DNA from: Bactericera cockerelli
Taxonomy: Eukaryota > Arthropoda > Insecta > Hemiptera > Triozidae
DNA length: 64,000 nucleotides
Reading direction: 5' to 3'
NCBI GenBank assembly: GCA_024516035.1
Contig: CM044960.1
Coordinates: forward strand, 12,794,818 to 12,858,817
The notes under the pieces were generated by a model, which was not told the origin of the DNA, searched no databases, and saw only the letters and a program-made list of their open reading frames with translations. The translations under genes and the position numbers were made by a program. Positions 31,732 through 41,335 of the stretch are shown in pieces (position 1 is the first letter of the stretch; each line of letters begins with the position of its first letter).

Positions 31732-34700
31732 TTTTCAATAGCACCTGACGAATCAGCATCTGATGATATCTCTTCTACCCTCTCTATCAGTTCTATCACT
31801 CTTCATCACTCTGATAACAGCTATCATTATCAATGTCCCTATACTACTTCCTCTTCTTTTTCAACCCCCTCAGCAGAAAGCAGGTTTCTGGATCTACAGA
31901 TTGGTGCTTCTACTAAAGGGGCGTATGAAAATGACAAGAACATTGTGACTGCTGGCGTGACTAATACCACTAATTCTCATGATACATACAATCACTCTAA
32001 AATACCCCAACATATTCAAAAATCTGTGAGTACAGATGATGATTATAAAACCAGTTCTAACAGTCTGCCTTCACTCAGACCATGTGGTATTTTTCATGTT
32101 AACATAAATGGGCTGAGAACAAAACTATCTGATTTAGAAGATGTTATTGCATTAAATCCAGAAGTACAAATAATCTGTATTAGCGAACATAGAGTACCAG
32201 AAGCTGAAGAGTTAAAATATCACAAAGTAAATGGTTTCAAACTTGCAGATTTCTACTGTCGTGGATCAGGCAAGACTAGCGGGGGCGTCTTAATCTATAT
32301 TAAAAGTTCAGTGACATTTAAAAGGCTCATTATTCCTCCTGATCTCATAGTGGAATCAGAATTTGAGATCTGTGGCATTGGAATACCATCTTTGAATGTT
32401 GCGGTTTACTGTATTTATAGAGTCCCGGGAGCAAATATTGAAACTTTCTCAAATAGTTTTGTACCTAGTATAGCTAATGATACCAATAAATATCAATTCA
32501 CTGTATTAGCAGGAGATTTTAATATTAATATCCTCAATACAGAGGATATAAACACTAGGGAACTTCTGAGCCTCACATCCACATTTCAGCTTATTCCCAC
32601 TCATTCTGTGTCTACTAGATACGCAGTGGAAGATCGGTGTATTGACAATATCTTTATTAGTGATACTTTAGAGTATATCTCACACACTGTCACTAGAGTT
32701 CACTCTGACCACTTGGGTCTCCTTACAATATTAAAATTCCCTCAAGTCCAACAAAAACAAACATATAGATTATGTAGAAAACTAAATAATATAGTAAGCG
32801 TACGTAGCATTGCCACCCATCTATGGCATACAAACTGGATACAGGAACTCCAGAAATTTCCAAATGCGGAACTATCCTTTGACTACTTCTGGGATATTTT
32901 TCTCAAACTTTTCAACGAAATTTTCCCGCTCAAAAAAACAAAAAATAGACCTCCAAACCACAAAAATGTGCCACTGACAGAAGAAATTATAAAACTTAGG
33001 GATGAGTACAGGTTCCTACTTGACCTTAGAAACTCTTCATTAATAGCAGACCCTTGGCTAAAAAATTCACTGAAATTAAACAAAAAGAAATATCAAGAAC
33101 TCATTAATAAAAACAACATAAAATACAACAGTGAAAAGATTTCCTCCTCATCAAATTATTCAAAAACATGTTGGCAAATTATAAATCCTCACCGGAGTCT
33201 TTCTGATACTACAACAAACATAAACATAAACCCTAATATCTTTAACGAAATTTTTGTGGAAAAGCCAAAATCACTAGTTGATAGTCTCAGTGAAAATTTC
33301 AACATACAAGATGCTATGAGATATGTAGAAAACTCACCGCAAACACAAAATACCATAGAATTGGAACCTGCGAATGAATTAGAAATATTTAAAACGATTA
33401 TGAACCTGAAAAATTCTACTGCTTTGGACATATATGGTATGAATGTTCCATTCATAAAATCATTTGCATCAGTCCTATGTGTTCCACTCACAATACTCAT
33501 AAATCTTAGTTTTAGGGATGGTCACTTTCCCAGACAACTTAAACTTACACGTGTTGTCCCTGTCTTCAAAAAAGGCAGCAGAAGTGACCCTGAAAACTAT
33601 AGACCTATTTCTATAACACCAATTATCTCTAAAATATATGAAATAACTTACCGCACCAGGCTTCTAAAATTCATCAAAACAAACAACACACTCTCTCCAC
33701 ATCAGTTTGGTTTTCGCGAAGGACTTTGCACATATGATCTCATTGAAAAGCTACTCTCATCTATTTATTCCTCACTTGATAAAGGTCTAGCAGCTCATCT
33801 AGCATTGTTAGATCTAAGTCGGGCCTTTGATACAGTTAACCATACACTTCTGCATAAAAAGTTAGAGTATTATGGTGTGAGAGGTGCTGCACTAAGTTTT
33901 CTGATAGACTTCCTTTGTTCAAGATCCCAAATTGTAGAGTGGGCGAGCAAATTTTCTGATGTAAGAGGAGTGAACCACGGAGTTTTTCAGGGGTCAATCC
34001 TTGGGCCTCTCCTTTTCATCATATATATAAATGACATATATATACTTGTTAAAAAATATTCCACCGTTCCCCCTCAAAATCAAACAAGATATGTTTCTGA
34101 AATATGTGTCCCTCATTTTGAAAATGATACAAGTTCTAGTGTCTCTACTACTGATACAGCTAATGCTGATCACAATGTTCATTTTACTGTAGCTTCTGCT
34201 GCTCTAAACCAGAATCCCAGTATTGTATATAGTGATGCTGAAATTGTTGCTCTTAATGATTATGATGTAAATGCTGACATCACTTACAATGCCACTGCGG
34301 GTGCAAATGTTTTCACTGATGTCACTCCCACTAATAATAGTGCTCTTTCGCTGTATCAGTATGCAGACGATACGTCCATTTTAATTATTGAAGACTCAAA
34401 AGAAACAGCAAGTATGAAATCCCGCATGTTACTAAGTGCAATGGAAACATGGTTCAAAGACAATCTACTGCACAATAATGTTGATAAAATGGAAAAAATA
34501 GTTTTCAATCTTTCCGAGAAAATATCCAACATAAAATCAGCTCGACTATTAGGGCTGGATATTGACAGCAGACTTAGGTGGCATAACCATATTGAAAAAC
34601 TCTCGAAAAGACTAGCATCCATTAACTATCTTTTTTATAAGTTAAGAGATCACGTGTCAATCAATATTCTTAAAATGTCTTATCAGTCTCTTTTTGAATC

Positions 34701-35154
34701 GGTCGCAACATATGCCATACGTTTTTGGGGCATTGCAGGCCATGTACAACTGATAATGAGAAGGCAAAAAAATGCAATTAGAATAATAACCAGAAACTCT
34801 TCTAGAGAACATTGTAAACCATTATTCATTAACTTAAAAGTTCTCACTATACCCGCATTATATGTTATGAGCCAATTAAAATTTATTAAGAAAAACATAA
34901 ATAATTACACCACAGTTAGAGATATACACTCACACAACACAAGGTATGCATCTTCTAGGGCCATCGTACAACAAAAATGTAGAACCTCTAAAGCTATGTG
35001 CTCACCTGATTATATTGCCATCAAACTTTTCAACCATTTACCCCCTAAAATAAGAGATCTCTCTATGAGAGAATTTATAAAGTACATGGAAAATTTTCTC
35101 ATAGAGAATCCAATTTATAGTTATAATGAATTTTATACCCTAACTTTTAGTTAA
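31732..35154 (+). CDS. ORF2: APE endonuclease and reverse transcriptase
   Basis: One frame is open from just after a TAA at 31729 to the TAA at 35152-35154, about 1140 codons. The APE endonuclease shows NINGL (32101), SEH (32182), GDFN (32512) and SDH (32704-32712). The RT shows PENYRPIS, DLSRAFD (33811-33831), QGS with LGPLLF (33988 on), NDI (34030) and YADD (34360-34371). A thumb/C-terminal region follows, ending with HNTRYAS and HLPPKIR motifs. The enzyme would nick target DNA and copy the element's RNA. Two oddities: 103 residues separate NDI-YI from the L-Y-Q of the YADD block, where about 20 is usual, and no in-frame ATG precedes the endonuclease. A GTG at 31945 is not a likely eukaryotic start. 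Confidence 0.93.
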   Translation, partial: FSIAPDESASDDISSTLSISSITLHHSDNSYHYQCPYTTSSSFSTPSAESRFLDLQIGASTKGAYENDKNIVTAGVTNTTNSHDTYNHSKIPQHIQKSVSTDDDYKTSSNSLPSLRPCGIFHVNINGLRTKLSDLEDVIALNPEVQIICISEHRVPEAEELKYHKVNGFKLADFYCRGSGKTSGGVLIYIKSSVTFKRLIIPPDLIVESEFEICGIGIPSLNVAVYCIYRVPGANIETFSNSFVPSIANDTNKYQFTVLAGDFNINILNTEDINTRELLSLTSTFQLIPTHSVSTRYAVEDRCIDNIFISDTLEYISHTVTRVHSDHLGLLTILKFPQVQQKQTYRLCRKLNNIVSVRSIATHLWHTNWIQELQKFPNAELSFDYFWDIFLKLFNEIFPLKKTKNRPPNHKNVPLTEEIIKLRDEYRFLLDLRNSSLIADPWLKNSLKLNKKKYQELINKNNIKYNSEKISSSSNYSKTCWQIINPHRSLSDTTTNININPNIFNEIFVEKPKSLVDSLSENFNIQDAMRYVENSPQTQNTIELEPANELEIFKTIMNLKNSTALDIYGMNVPFIKSFASVLCVPLTILINLSFRDGHFPRQLKLTRVVPVFKKGSRSDPENYRPISITPIISKIYEITYRTRLLKFIKTNNTLSPHQFGFREGLCTYDLIEKLLSSIYSSLDKGLAAHLALLDLSRAFDTVNHTLLHKKLEYYGVRGAALSFLIDFLCSRSQIVEWASKFSDVRGVNHGVFQGSILGPLLFIIYINDIYILVKKYSTVPPQNQTRYVSEICVPHFENDTSSSVSTTDTANADHNVHFTVASAALNQNPSIVYSDAEIVALNDYDVNADITYNATAGANVFTDVTPTNNSALSLYQYADDTSILIIEDSKETASMKSRMLLSAMETWFKDNLLHNNVDKMEKIVFNLSEKISNIKSARLLGLDIDSRLRWHNHIEKLSKRLASINYLFYKLRDHVSINILKMSYQSLFESVATYAIRFWGIAGHVQLIMRRQKNAIRIITRNSSREHCKPLFINLKVLTIPALYVMSQLKFIKKNINNYTTVRDIHSHNTRYASSRAIVQQKCRTSKAMCSPDYIAIKLFNHLPPKIRDLSMREFIKYMENFLIENPIYSYNEFYTLTFS

Positions 35155-35251
35155 TTTTAATTCACAAGTTTAATTCTACTGATCTATGTTATGTTTACTC
35201 TATCATTTTGTATTATTTTGACTTTGTAATTTTGTGTAAACAATTATTTGC

Positions 35252-35261
35252 AATAAAAACT

Positions 35262-35297
<36 letters not shown>
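35252..35297 (+). terminator. Poly-A signal and (TTTA)n 3' tail of the retrotransposon
   Basis: AATAAA at 35252-35257 is followed directly by about nine TTTA units, marking the 3' end of the element. Confidence 0.8.
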
Positions 35298-35579
35298 GCC
35301 GTAACAATGCCGACCCCGCTAGTACAGGCGCTGAAGAAAAGGGGCCTAGTTAACTTGTGTAATTACTGGAATGAAGTTATGAAACCCTTGTGATACTAGC
35401 TAATCTGGGCCCTTTCTAGACCGAGAGACGCTAATATGGGAATGGGGTAACTGGTTTAAAAAAATAGAGCTACCTTGTTTTTTACTCCACAATTGGGTCT
35501 GAAAATTCGCAGAATCCTTGCAGAAGTTTGTGAATGTCCAACGATTTGAGGGTAAAGTACCTGCTTGAAATAATATTCT

Positions 35580-35700
35580 TTAATGGAAGGTACCATGAGG
35601 CGAGGTTAAATTCTGAAAGCATTTTTTAGTACCTAACCCTGAGAGTCTTATTATTTTGTGGTCACACATGCTCAAATAAATAAGGAAAATTTCAAGCATT
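35580..35700 (+). mobile_element. Dispersed repeat D
   Basis: TGGAAGGTACCATGAGGCGA, GGTTAAATTCTGAAAGCATT and CCCTGAGAGTCTTATTATTT match the order seen at 19530 and 46905. Confidence 0.5.
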
Positions 35701-35756
35701 TTCCAATCCAGAAATCACAGAATCATGGGCAAGTTTGTTGAAATTATAGACAAATA

Positions 35757-35868
35757 ATCATAAGAGTTAGCATGACCTTACCAAAATTGGCCGTTCTTGG
35801 TACTGGAACCACCAACCTCCTTATTACAAGTCCACTGATTTTTCAATCAAACTACCACGGCCGTAGGT
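35757..35868 (-). mobile_element. SINE family 2 relative
   Basis: The minus strand shows AGTTTGATTGAAAAATCAGT, GGACTTGTAATAAGGAGGTT and GGTGGTTCCAGTACC. Diverged A- and B-box regions. Confidence 0.5.
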
Positions 35869-37449
35869 TCATTATGTCCATAATCATTTAAACATTCCAT
35901 AAATTAAAGTAGTGTTTTATGTAGATTTTGAAGTCGTAAGGAGTCTTAACATTGGGCTCTCAGTCAAAAATAATTATACTGATGAAGCTTTACCCGACAT
36001 AATATGCTCTGAACTCGTTATTAATGACAATAACAGAAGTGAAACACCATTAAATATTAGAGAGGGGGGGGGAACAATATTAGAGGAGGGATATACAGAG
36101 GAAACAGTTCCCCGAAGCTAAAAAATTTCGTTGTTTTCATAACACGCACATTTTTTAGTGGTAGAGTATTGATAGTAGGTAGTAGGTACAGTTTGGATGT
36201 ACAGGCAATGGCACAAAAAAGGACGCAGGTTGTTTTTTCAGCACTATTAAGTTTATTATACATTGTGTTTTGTGACTTATAAGAAGACCTCGATGGAAAA
36301 GATGGAGGAGTAGAGAGTCGTTGTTGGGGTATGAAGATGGAATTGATCATTGGAATAGAGAATTTATTGTAACTGTGAAAGAAATATTTCAATTGAATGT
36401 TTTAAATATAATATAACTTTCTTATGACTATCAAGAGCCCTCGTATATTGAAAAATACTAAAATTCAGAACATTCTATCAGTCCACTTTTTCTGCACTCG
36501 TGTGTATAATAGAAAAATGAGGTAGATTTCTTCCTAGATAATAATATATTATGATAGAGCTGTATGAAACGCATGAAATATACTGAAGCAGAAAGTTGTC
36601 CGCAGTGCAGAGAAGGGGTTTATTCTAATCCCTGAAAATGTTAGATTCAGACCATATCCATGCGAAAGAGTCACAGTGAATTTCTAGACTCAAATTTGAA
36701 AAGATCTAAAAGTTTCTCAATCAAATCTTGTGGAAGAACAAGGTTACAGATTACCGATTAAAGGTCTATTAACCTTTATTTTTTATGTAAGAGTATATTT
36801 TAAAAGTATTAGTTAGGTACCTACTGTTACTGTAGGGAGATATTCTTTTTGAAATACATACCTGATCTACCTAATATAAATTAAGTACCAAATTGGTATA
36901 AAATAAAGTTTTCAAATGTGGAATCATGAGAATTGTTGATTAGAGATAAATTCGTTGGGAAAACACAGAAATAGATAAACTCAGGCTGTGTGAGGTAAAG
37001 GCTGGTTTTTTATTTATGGAATTCCAGCGCAAATATTTCCTCATTCACCACATACTAACGTTACCTACATACTCATATCGAGGACTAGTGAGTGACTTTT
37101 TTAATTACTCAGATACATGGCGGCCATATTTTTAACCCTCATTATTATTTTGCAGTCTACAGAGACATATATTAAACCACCCGCATTATTCATCGAAAGT
37201 TCATGTTTGTGTACTAGCTAGGTACATGTAATTAGGTATCTACATACATGTCAATACCGTCTACACCAGGGGTGTGCAAACTGTTTTGCCAGTTTTGCAG
37301 GGCCTTCACATTTTAAAAAAACGCTTGCATACGAGTCTGCAACCATTTCGACATTTTCATCTTTACTATTCAAGGTCCAAAACCCAACTGACCAAATTTC
37401 GTATTGTGCGCATGACACATACCTTCTCTCTTCACACTTTCCTCTTCTC
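35869..37449. other. Unassigned AT-rich DNA
   Basis: No gene recognised. CAGGGGTGTGCAAACTG at 37267-37283 resembles a hAT-type terminus, but no partner end or target duplication was found. Confidence 0.4.
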
Positions 37450-37630
37450 TTAGGGTTGCAATATCGAAACGAAAATATCGATATTAGGTATATCGATAAT
37501 ATCGAATCCATAATATCGATATCCGATATTAGAAGACTTCTCTCCCTTTACAATTCGATATTTCGTTACATAATATCGTTACGTAATATCGTTACATAAT
37601 ATCGTTACATAATTTCGTCACATAATTTTG
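37450..37630. repeat. Cluster of ATCGATA and TATCGTTACATAA repeats
   Basis: Palindromic ATATCGATAT/TATCGATA words occur several times between 37474 and 37530. They are followed by four tandem-like copies of (A)TATCGTTAC(A/G)TAA to about 37623. The preceding TAGGGTTGCAATATCG looks like a transposon terminus, and the palindromes could be subterminal repeats, comparable in style to those at 59306-60943. TATCGATA is also the DRE/CGATA-type insect regulatory word. Either origin is possible. Confidence 0.5.
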
Positions 37631-37979
37631 GTTATGTGCCAGAGCAAAGACATGAAAATGTCAAAACCCGTTATTACAAATAAAAGATTTATGATTTATT
37701 AAAAGCGTGTGGAAGGATATCTATATTCCTATCCTATGAAGGTAGTTATTCTCAAGAACAATACCTACTCCAAAAAGATAACGAAATTATACAGAGCCAT
37801 CAATGGACTGTTTTAGAATACCTATCAGACCTATTACTAGGTACCTATGTGTATAAATATCATTTTTTGTACAACTTTAGATGCGTGCTAGCTATCTAGG
37901 AGTCGTACTGAAGTTTTAACAGAGTTTAACAGTTCATTATTTAGGTTCAAATTCAAAATTCAAGTACCCTTGAGACTTG

Positions 37980-38150
37980 AAATCATAATACACGTCCTAT
38001 CTTCCCTTCACTCACTCTCCTCCACCCCACCCCTCTTCTTTCACCGCCATTATTGATCACCTCTCTCTAGATTTTTCCTCTTTATTTTTCACTTTCCTCC
38101 TCCGTCTTCCCTGCTTTCCTCCCTTCTCCCTCTCACACTCTCTTTCTACA
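37980..38150. repeat. Polypyrimidine-rich stretch
   Basis: CT-rich with CTCC and CTTT runs. No gene. Confidence 0.7.
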
Positions 38151-38342
38151 GTGTGTAGTTTTATTCAAATTCAAATAAAATTAATTGTTACAAGTTATAC
38201 AATATTCAAAATGCTGAAACACAAGAACAAGAATGTACATTTCTGCTCGCAATTCTCTACAAAAGAAAATTGGAAAATTCAAATCCCTATTTTAAACTAG
38301 TTCAAAAAAAAAAAAATCGTTCTTCCAAGATTTAATTATTCT

Positions 38343-38490
38343 TTAATCTCCTAATACAGGACGTTAAATCAAATAGAATCGGTAAATCAAATTAAAACAA
38401 ATAGAATAAAGCTGTAATAAATGTGCCAAAACCAAGCAACCTCAATCATGAGGTTGAACAACGTCGATCCTGCTTGAGCGGGATAAGACA
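38343..38490 (+). mobile_element. 3' fragment of core-bearing tRNA SINE
   Basis: CAGGACGTTAAATCAAATAG, AATGTGCCAAAACCAAGCAA and CATGAGGTTGAACAACGTCG match the 3' third of 60963-61305, with a short internal duplication of AAATCAAAT(T/A)A(G/A)A near 38365-38400. Confidence 0.75.
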
Positions 38491-38591
38491 AAGTAAAAGA
38501 AGAATAAGAAGCTCAACATAATCCATTGCTGAGCTACAATGATTAATTATGAATAAGTAAGTATTAATACGTAGATAATAAAGGGAAAAAC

Positions 38592-38735
38592 CGACCTCAG
38601 TAGCTTGATCGATAAGGCAGCGGACTTGTAACCTGGAGGTTGTTGGTTCAAATACCGTTTTTAGCGTGGATTTAGTAAAGCGAGTTTGAGTAGTTGTGAC
38701 ATCACGATAGTGATTAACACAAATATCATAACTTT
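38592..38735 (+). mobile_element. tRNA-derived SINE family 2, well preserved
   Basis: AGTAGCTTGATCGATAAGGC, AACCTGGAGGTTGTTGGTTC, TTTAGTAAAGCGAGTTTGAG and TTGTGACATCACGATAGTGA. A good representative of the family. Confidence 0.82.
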
Positions 38736-39503
38736 TTTTTTAACTTAATAAAGCGAAATTTTTGGAAATACCTGGTTTCGAACCCTAACTCTTCTAAATA
38801 ATGAGTATGTAGTCCGTAATGTCACAAAGTCTGCGTGTACAGGGTTCTATAGATCCCCCTCTTCCCTCATGCTTCCTCCTACATCCCCCCTTATTTACGC
38901 ATTGCTTCCTCCTACAGCACCCCCTTGTCTCGCACATGGCTCTCTCCCTTATTTCCGCTTATTTTGTTTTCACTGGAAACTTTGTCTGAAATAAAACTTG
39001 ACTTTTACTGCGTCCTGTGAATAAATAATGGAAAAGAGAGCAAAAATTTGACAGTAGAATTGTTGTGATAACAATAAAATTGCTCTTCGTATCTTTTGTT
39101 TTGATAAAACAATCTTTCAAGCGATGTTCGAAAAAAATTGAATTTTAAATTTGAGACTTTCAAACAACAAACCTGCACAAAACAAAACGAAATCCTACAT
39201 TTTATCTGAATGATGTTTTTTATTCAAAAAGCTTAAATAGAACAATTGAGTAACTCTCTTTGTTTCAGCAGTTTTAGCATACTAGCAGGTAGGTACATGA
39301 CCTTTAAAATAACATTATGGTTCATTCAATCCCTCAATATAATAATACAATAATTACAAAGGTATGTATTTTTTTTTTTAAATGGAATATAAAAAATAGG
39401 TACTGAGATACATGCAAGCTTCAGAGAAAGGGCAAGAACGAATATATAAAATTGTTTCAAGTGCCTTTCCGGTTCTTTAAAAAGGACTTTTAGAATCAGA
39501 AAT
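38736..39503. other. Unassigned
   Basis: Contains two CTCCTACA(T/G)C-type near repeats at 38875-38930. No gene recognised. Confidence 0.45.
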
Positions 39504-39515
39504 CTTCATGTTCTT

Positions 39516-39666
39516 TTTTTTTTTAAGTGGGGTTTAACGTCGCTTTCAACTGCCATGGTCATATCACGACGGGGGTTTTACCCTCCATTCGCAGGAAACT
39601 CATAAACCTGCTACTCACATTGACCTCACCCAGCCTGAGTGGGCCGGGAAAAGCCAGCGTCACGAG
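39516..39666 (-). mobile_element. 5'-truncated 5S-derived SINE with 12-bp TSD
   Basis: Direct repeats CTTCATGTTCTT flank it at 39504-39515 and 39667-39678. On minus it begins with the last bases of the 5S-like head (CTCGTGACGCTGGC), continues through the CCCAGCCT-complement core and AGTTGAAAGCGACGTTAAAC, and ends in poly-A (T-run 39516-39524). It is nearly identical over this span to 62885-63048, so it is recent. The 5' truncation is typical of LINE-mediated insertion. Confidence 0.9.
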
Positions 39667-39679
39667 CTTCATGTTCTTC

Positions 39680-40245
39680 TTAACATATTATTTACATAAT
39701 AGGAAATTAAGGAATAGGAAGCACGGGAATATAATAGAAATTACCTTGTTTATACTGCCGAGGTAAGAATAAAAAGTCCCTTTATTTCAGGAGTCTAAAC
39801 AATGTCTTGTTTATTTTCAAATTTTATATAGATATTTTGTACATAGATTTAATATTCTTAAGTTTTTATGTACGTAATAAGACTAAAAAAGTAAAGAAGG
39901 GAAGGGAGTTGACAGTAAAAGTAGCTTATTAAAAATTTAAAGGTCCATGCAGGATGCAGGAAATTCGTAAAATATAAATACTATGGGAGGGAGGAAATTA
40001 ACGTGGGATTTTGTATAGTTTCCACGGGAGGTAGAAACGGGAAATGTAAACAGAATAATTCATGAAATGAGAGGCATTATTATATGTCCTGTTTTGAGGT
40101 GATTATTTTTATATTTTGTTTAATGATGCAAGCGCTCTCGAGAAATTTAAAAAAAAAAAAAATAGTAGGTATTCTGGAATTAACAAAATTAGAACATACT
40201 GGTGCTTTTTAACACTCCAAATTTACCTAATTCCCTCATTATCAG
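39680..40245. other. Unassigned AT-rich DNA
   Basis: No feature recognised. Confidence 0.5.
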
Positions 40246-40497
40246 GGGGCGAAATTAAAAGACAAGATCGAGATCTTAAGTCATGACTAAGCATTGATTT
40301 CCCAAACTAAGGGTGAAATTAATAGACAAATTCTATAACTCAAGTCATTGCTAAGCGTTTGTTTTCCCTATCTTACACAGTACGCAATCTGTGACTTTGC
40401 ACCACAGAGGTATTACAAAATCGTCTATTAATTCCACCCTAAGATAATACGGAAACTCCACAGAGGTATTACAAAAACGTCCATTAATTCCGCGTTT
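40246..40497. mobile_element. TIR MITE, second copy
   Basis: GGGGGCGAAATTAAAAGACA at the left and CGTCCATTAATTCCGCG at the right are inverted. The interior TTTTCCCTATCTTACACAGT and a second pair of ends (AGGGTGAAATTAATAGACA, GTCTATTAATTCCACCCT) match 17779-17982. It again has doubled termini. Confidence 0.75.
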
Positions 40498-40587
40498 AAA
40501 CTGTGATTTAATAAACCAGAGTCCCCAAAAATATGTACAATCTTCAAGTTTCAAAATAAATTTCATTTTTAAAGTTGGGGGTTGAAT

Positions 40588-40650
40588 ATACCAGTTCTTA
40601 TTCAGTCACTGAAGTTAAGCAACGACCGGGGCTGCTGGTGAAATGGACCC
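40588..40650 (+). mobile_element. Degenerate 5S-rRNA-like segment
   Basis: ATACCAGTTCTTATTCAGTC, then ACTGAAGTTAAGCAACG, parallels the internal promoter half of 5S rRNA (ACCGAAGTTAAGC). It is an old SINE head or a 5S pseudogene. Confidence 0.5.
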
Positions 40651-41004
40651 GTCCAACTTGGAGCTGTCTGTTATAGAAGGGTTGAAACCCTTTAGATTTA
40701 TCTAATATCTTCTACTGGTGTGTCTAATGGACCAGTTGGTTCTGTGAGCTGGAGCAAGCAAAGTGGGCTTCAATTTTCCGAGTGGGCTTCACCGCTTTGA
40801 CCTACTCTCAGAAATACACGACTTTTCCTTATTCTCTGATTGAACAGGAGATTGAACATGAACAGGGTTAGCTCCATCAGCTGTAATTATTCTTTTTAAT
40901 TTGTTCACTATAATTTGGATTATTCCTGGAAAATCTGGAAGTGTTTTTCTCTACATTTATACCCTGATATTTCCACTTCCCTGAACTTCGTTAGTTTTCT
41001 CTTG

Positions 41005-41183
41005 CTCGCTCTCTTTTTTTCTCTCTTTTTCTCTCTTTTCTCTCTCTCTCTCTCTCTCTATCTTTCACTGGCATTTATGTGCAATGGTTCAAACATTATG
41101 GAAATAATTAAATTTCACAGAAAGCGTATAGTTTTCTTCCTTCTAATTTTACTTCCATCTCTCTCTATTCTTCGTCCTTTCAT

Positions 41184-41229
<46 letters not shown>

Positions 41230-41335
41230 CTTTCACCTTCCATCTTTCTCTATCTTTCCTCCTTTCATTATTTTTCTCGCCTTCTTTCTCTATCCTCTCC
41301 CTTCGCTCTCTCTCTCTCTCTTCCACCTACGTTAC
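41005..41335. repeat. (CT)n microsatellite pair
   Basis: Two CT-rich tracts (41005-41062 and 41155-41325). The long open frames across them are low complexity. Confidence 0.9.

Larger units (their letters stand above)
28744..31741 (+). pseudogene. ORF1: coiled coil, SGNH-esterase-like domain, repeat tail; frameshifted
   Basis: Reading starts at ATG 28744 and must change frame in an A8 run (28845-28852), again near 30195, and again near 31165-31190, to reach TAG at 31739. About 28850-29650 encodes a long Glu/Lys/Gln-rich coiled coil. An SGNH/GDSL-like domain follows: block I GDSH at 29963-29974, a GSSD where GTND is usual (about 30133-30144), and block V DGRHLN at 30367-30384. Then come three 38-residue tandem repeats (30583-30924) and a proline-rich tail of 15-residue repeats (about 31360-31730). 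Coiled-coil and esterase ORF1 proteins are known in CR1-type LINEs and are thought to bind RNA and self-associate. The frameshifts could be real decay or homopolymer sequencing error. Confidence 0.8.
28744..35297 (+). mobile_element. Long non-LTR retrotransposon (CR1-like superfamily, tentative)
   Basis: The element has two coding regions and a short 3' untranslated region of about 100 bp with AATAAA at 35252-35257. It ends in a (TTTA)n tail (about 35261-35295). There are no LTRs. The APE endonuclease, the RT and an ORF1 with an esterase-like domain place it among CR1/L2/Jockey-related LINEs. Simple-repeat tails, rather than pure poly-A, are known in CR1-like lineages. The 5' limit is uncertain: 28744 is the first in-frame ATG of ORF1, and true 5' sequence probably lies upstream. 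ORF2 is uninterrupted, so the insertion is likely recent, while ORF1 carries frameshifts. Confidence 0.9.

Noticed and set aside
33994..34182. Minus-strand frames across the LINE ORF2
   Set aside because: Shadow frames of a clear plus-strand RT, with no motifs of their own.
37251..37511. hAT element beginning CAGGGGTGTGCAAACTG
   Set aside because: Only one terminus is visible. No inverted partner or 8-bp duplication within reach.
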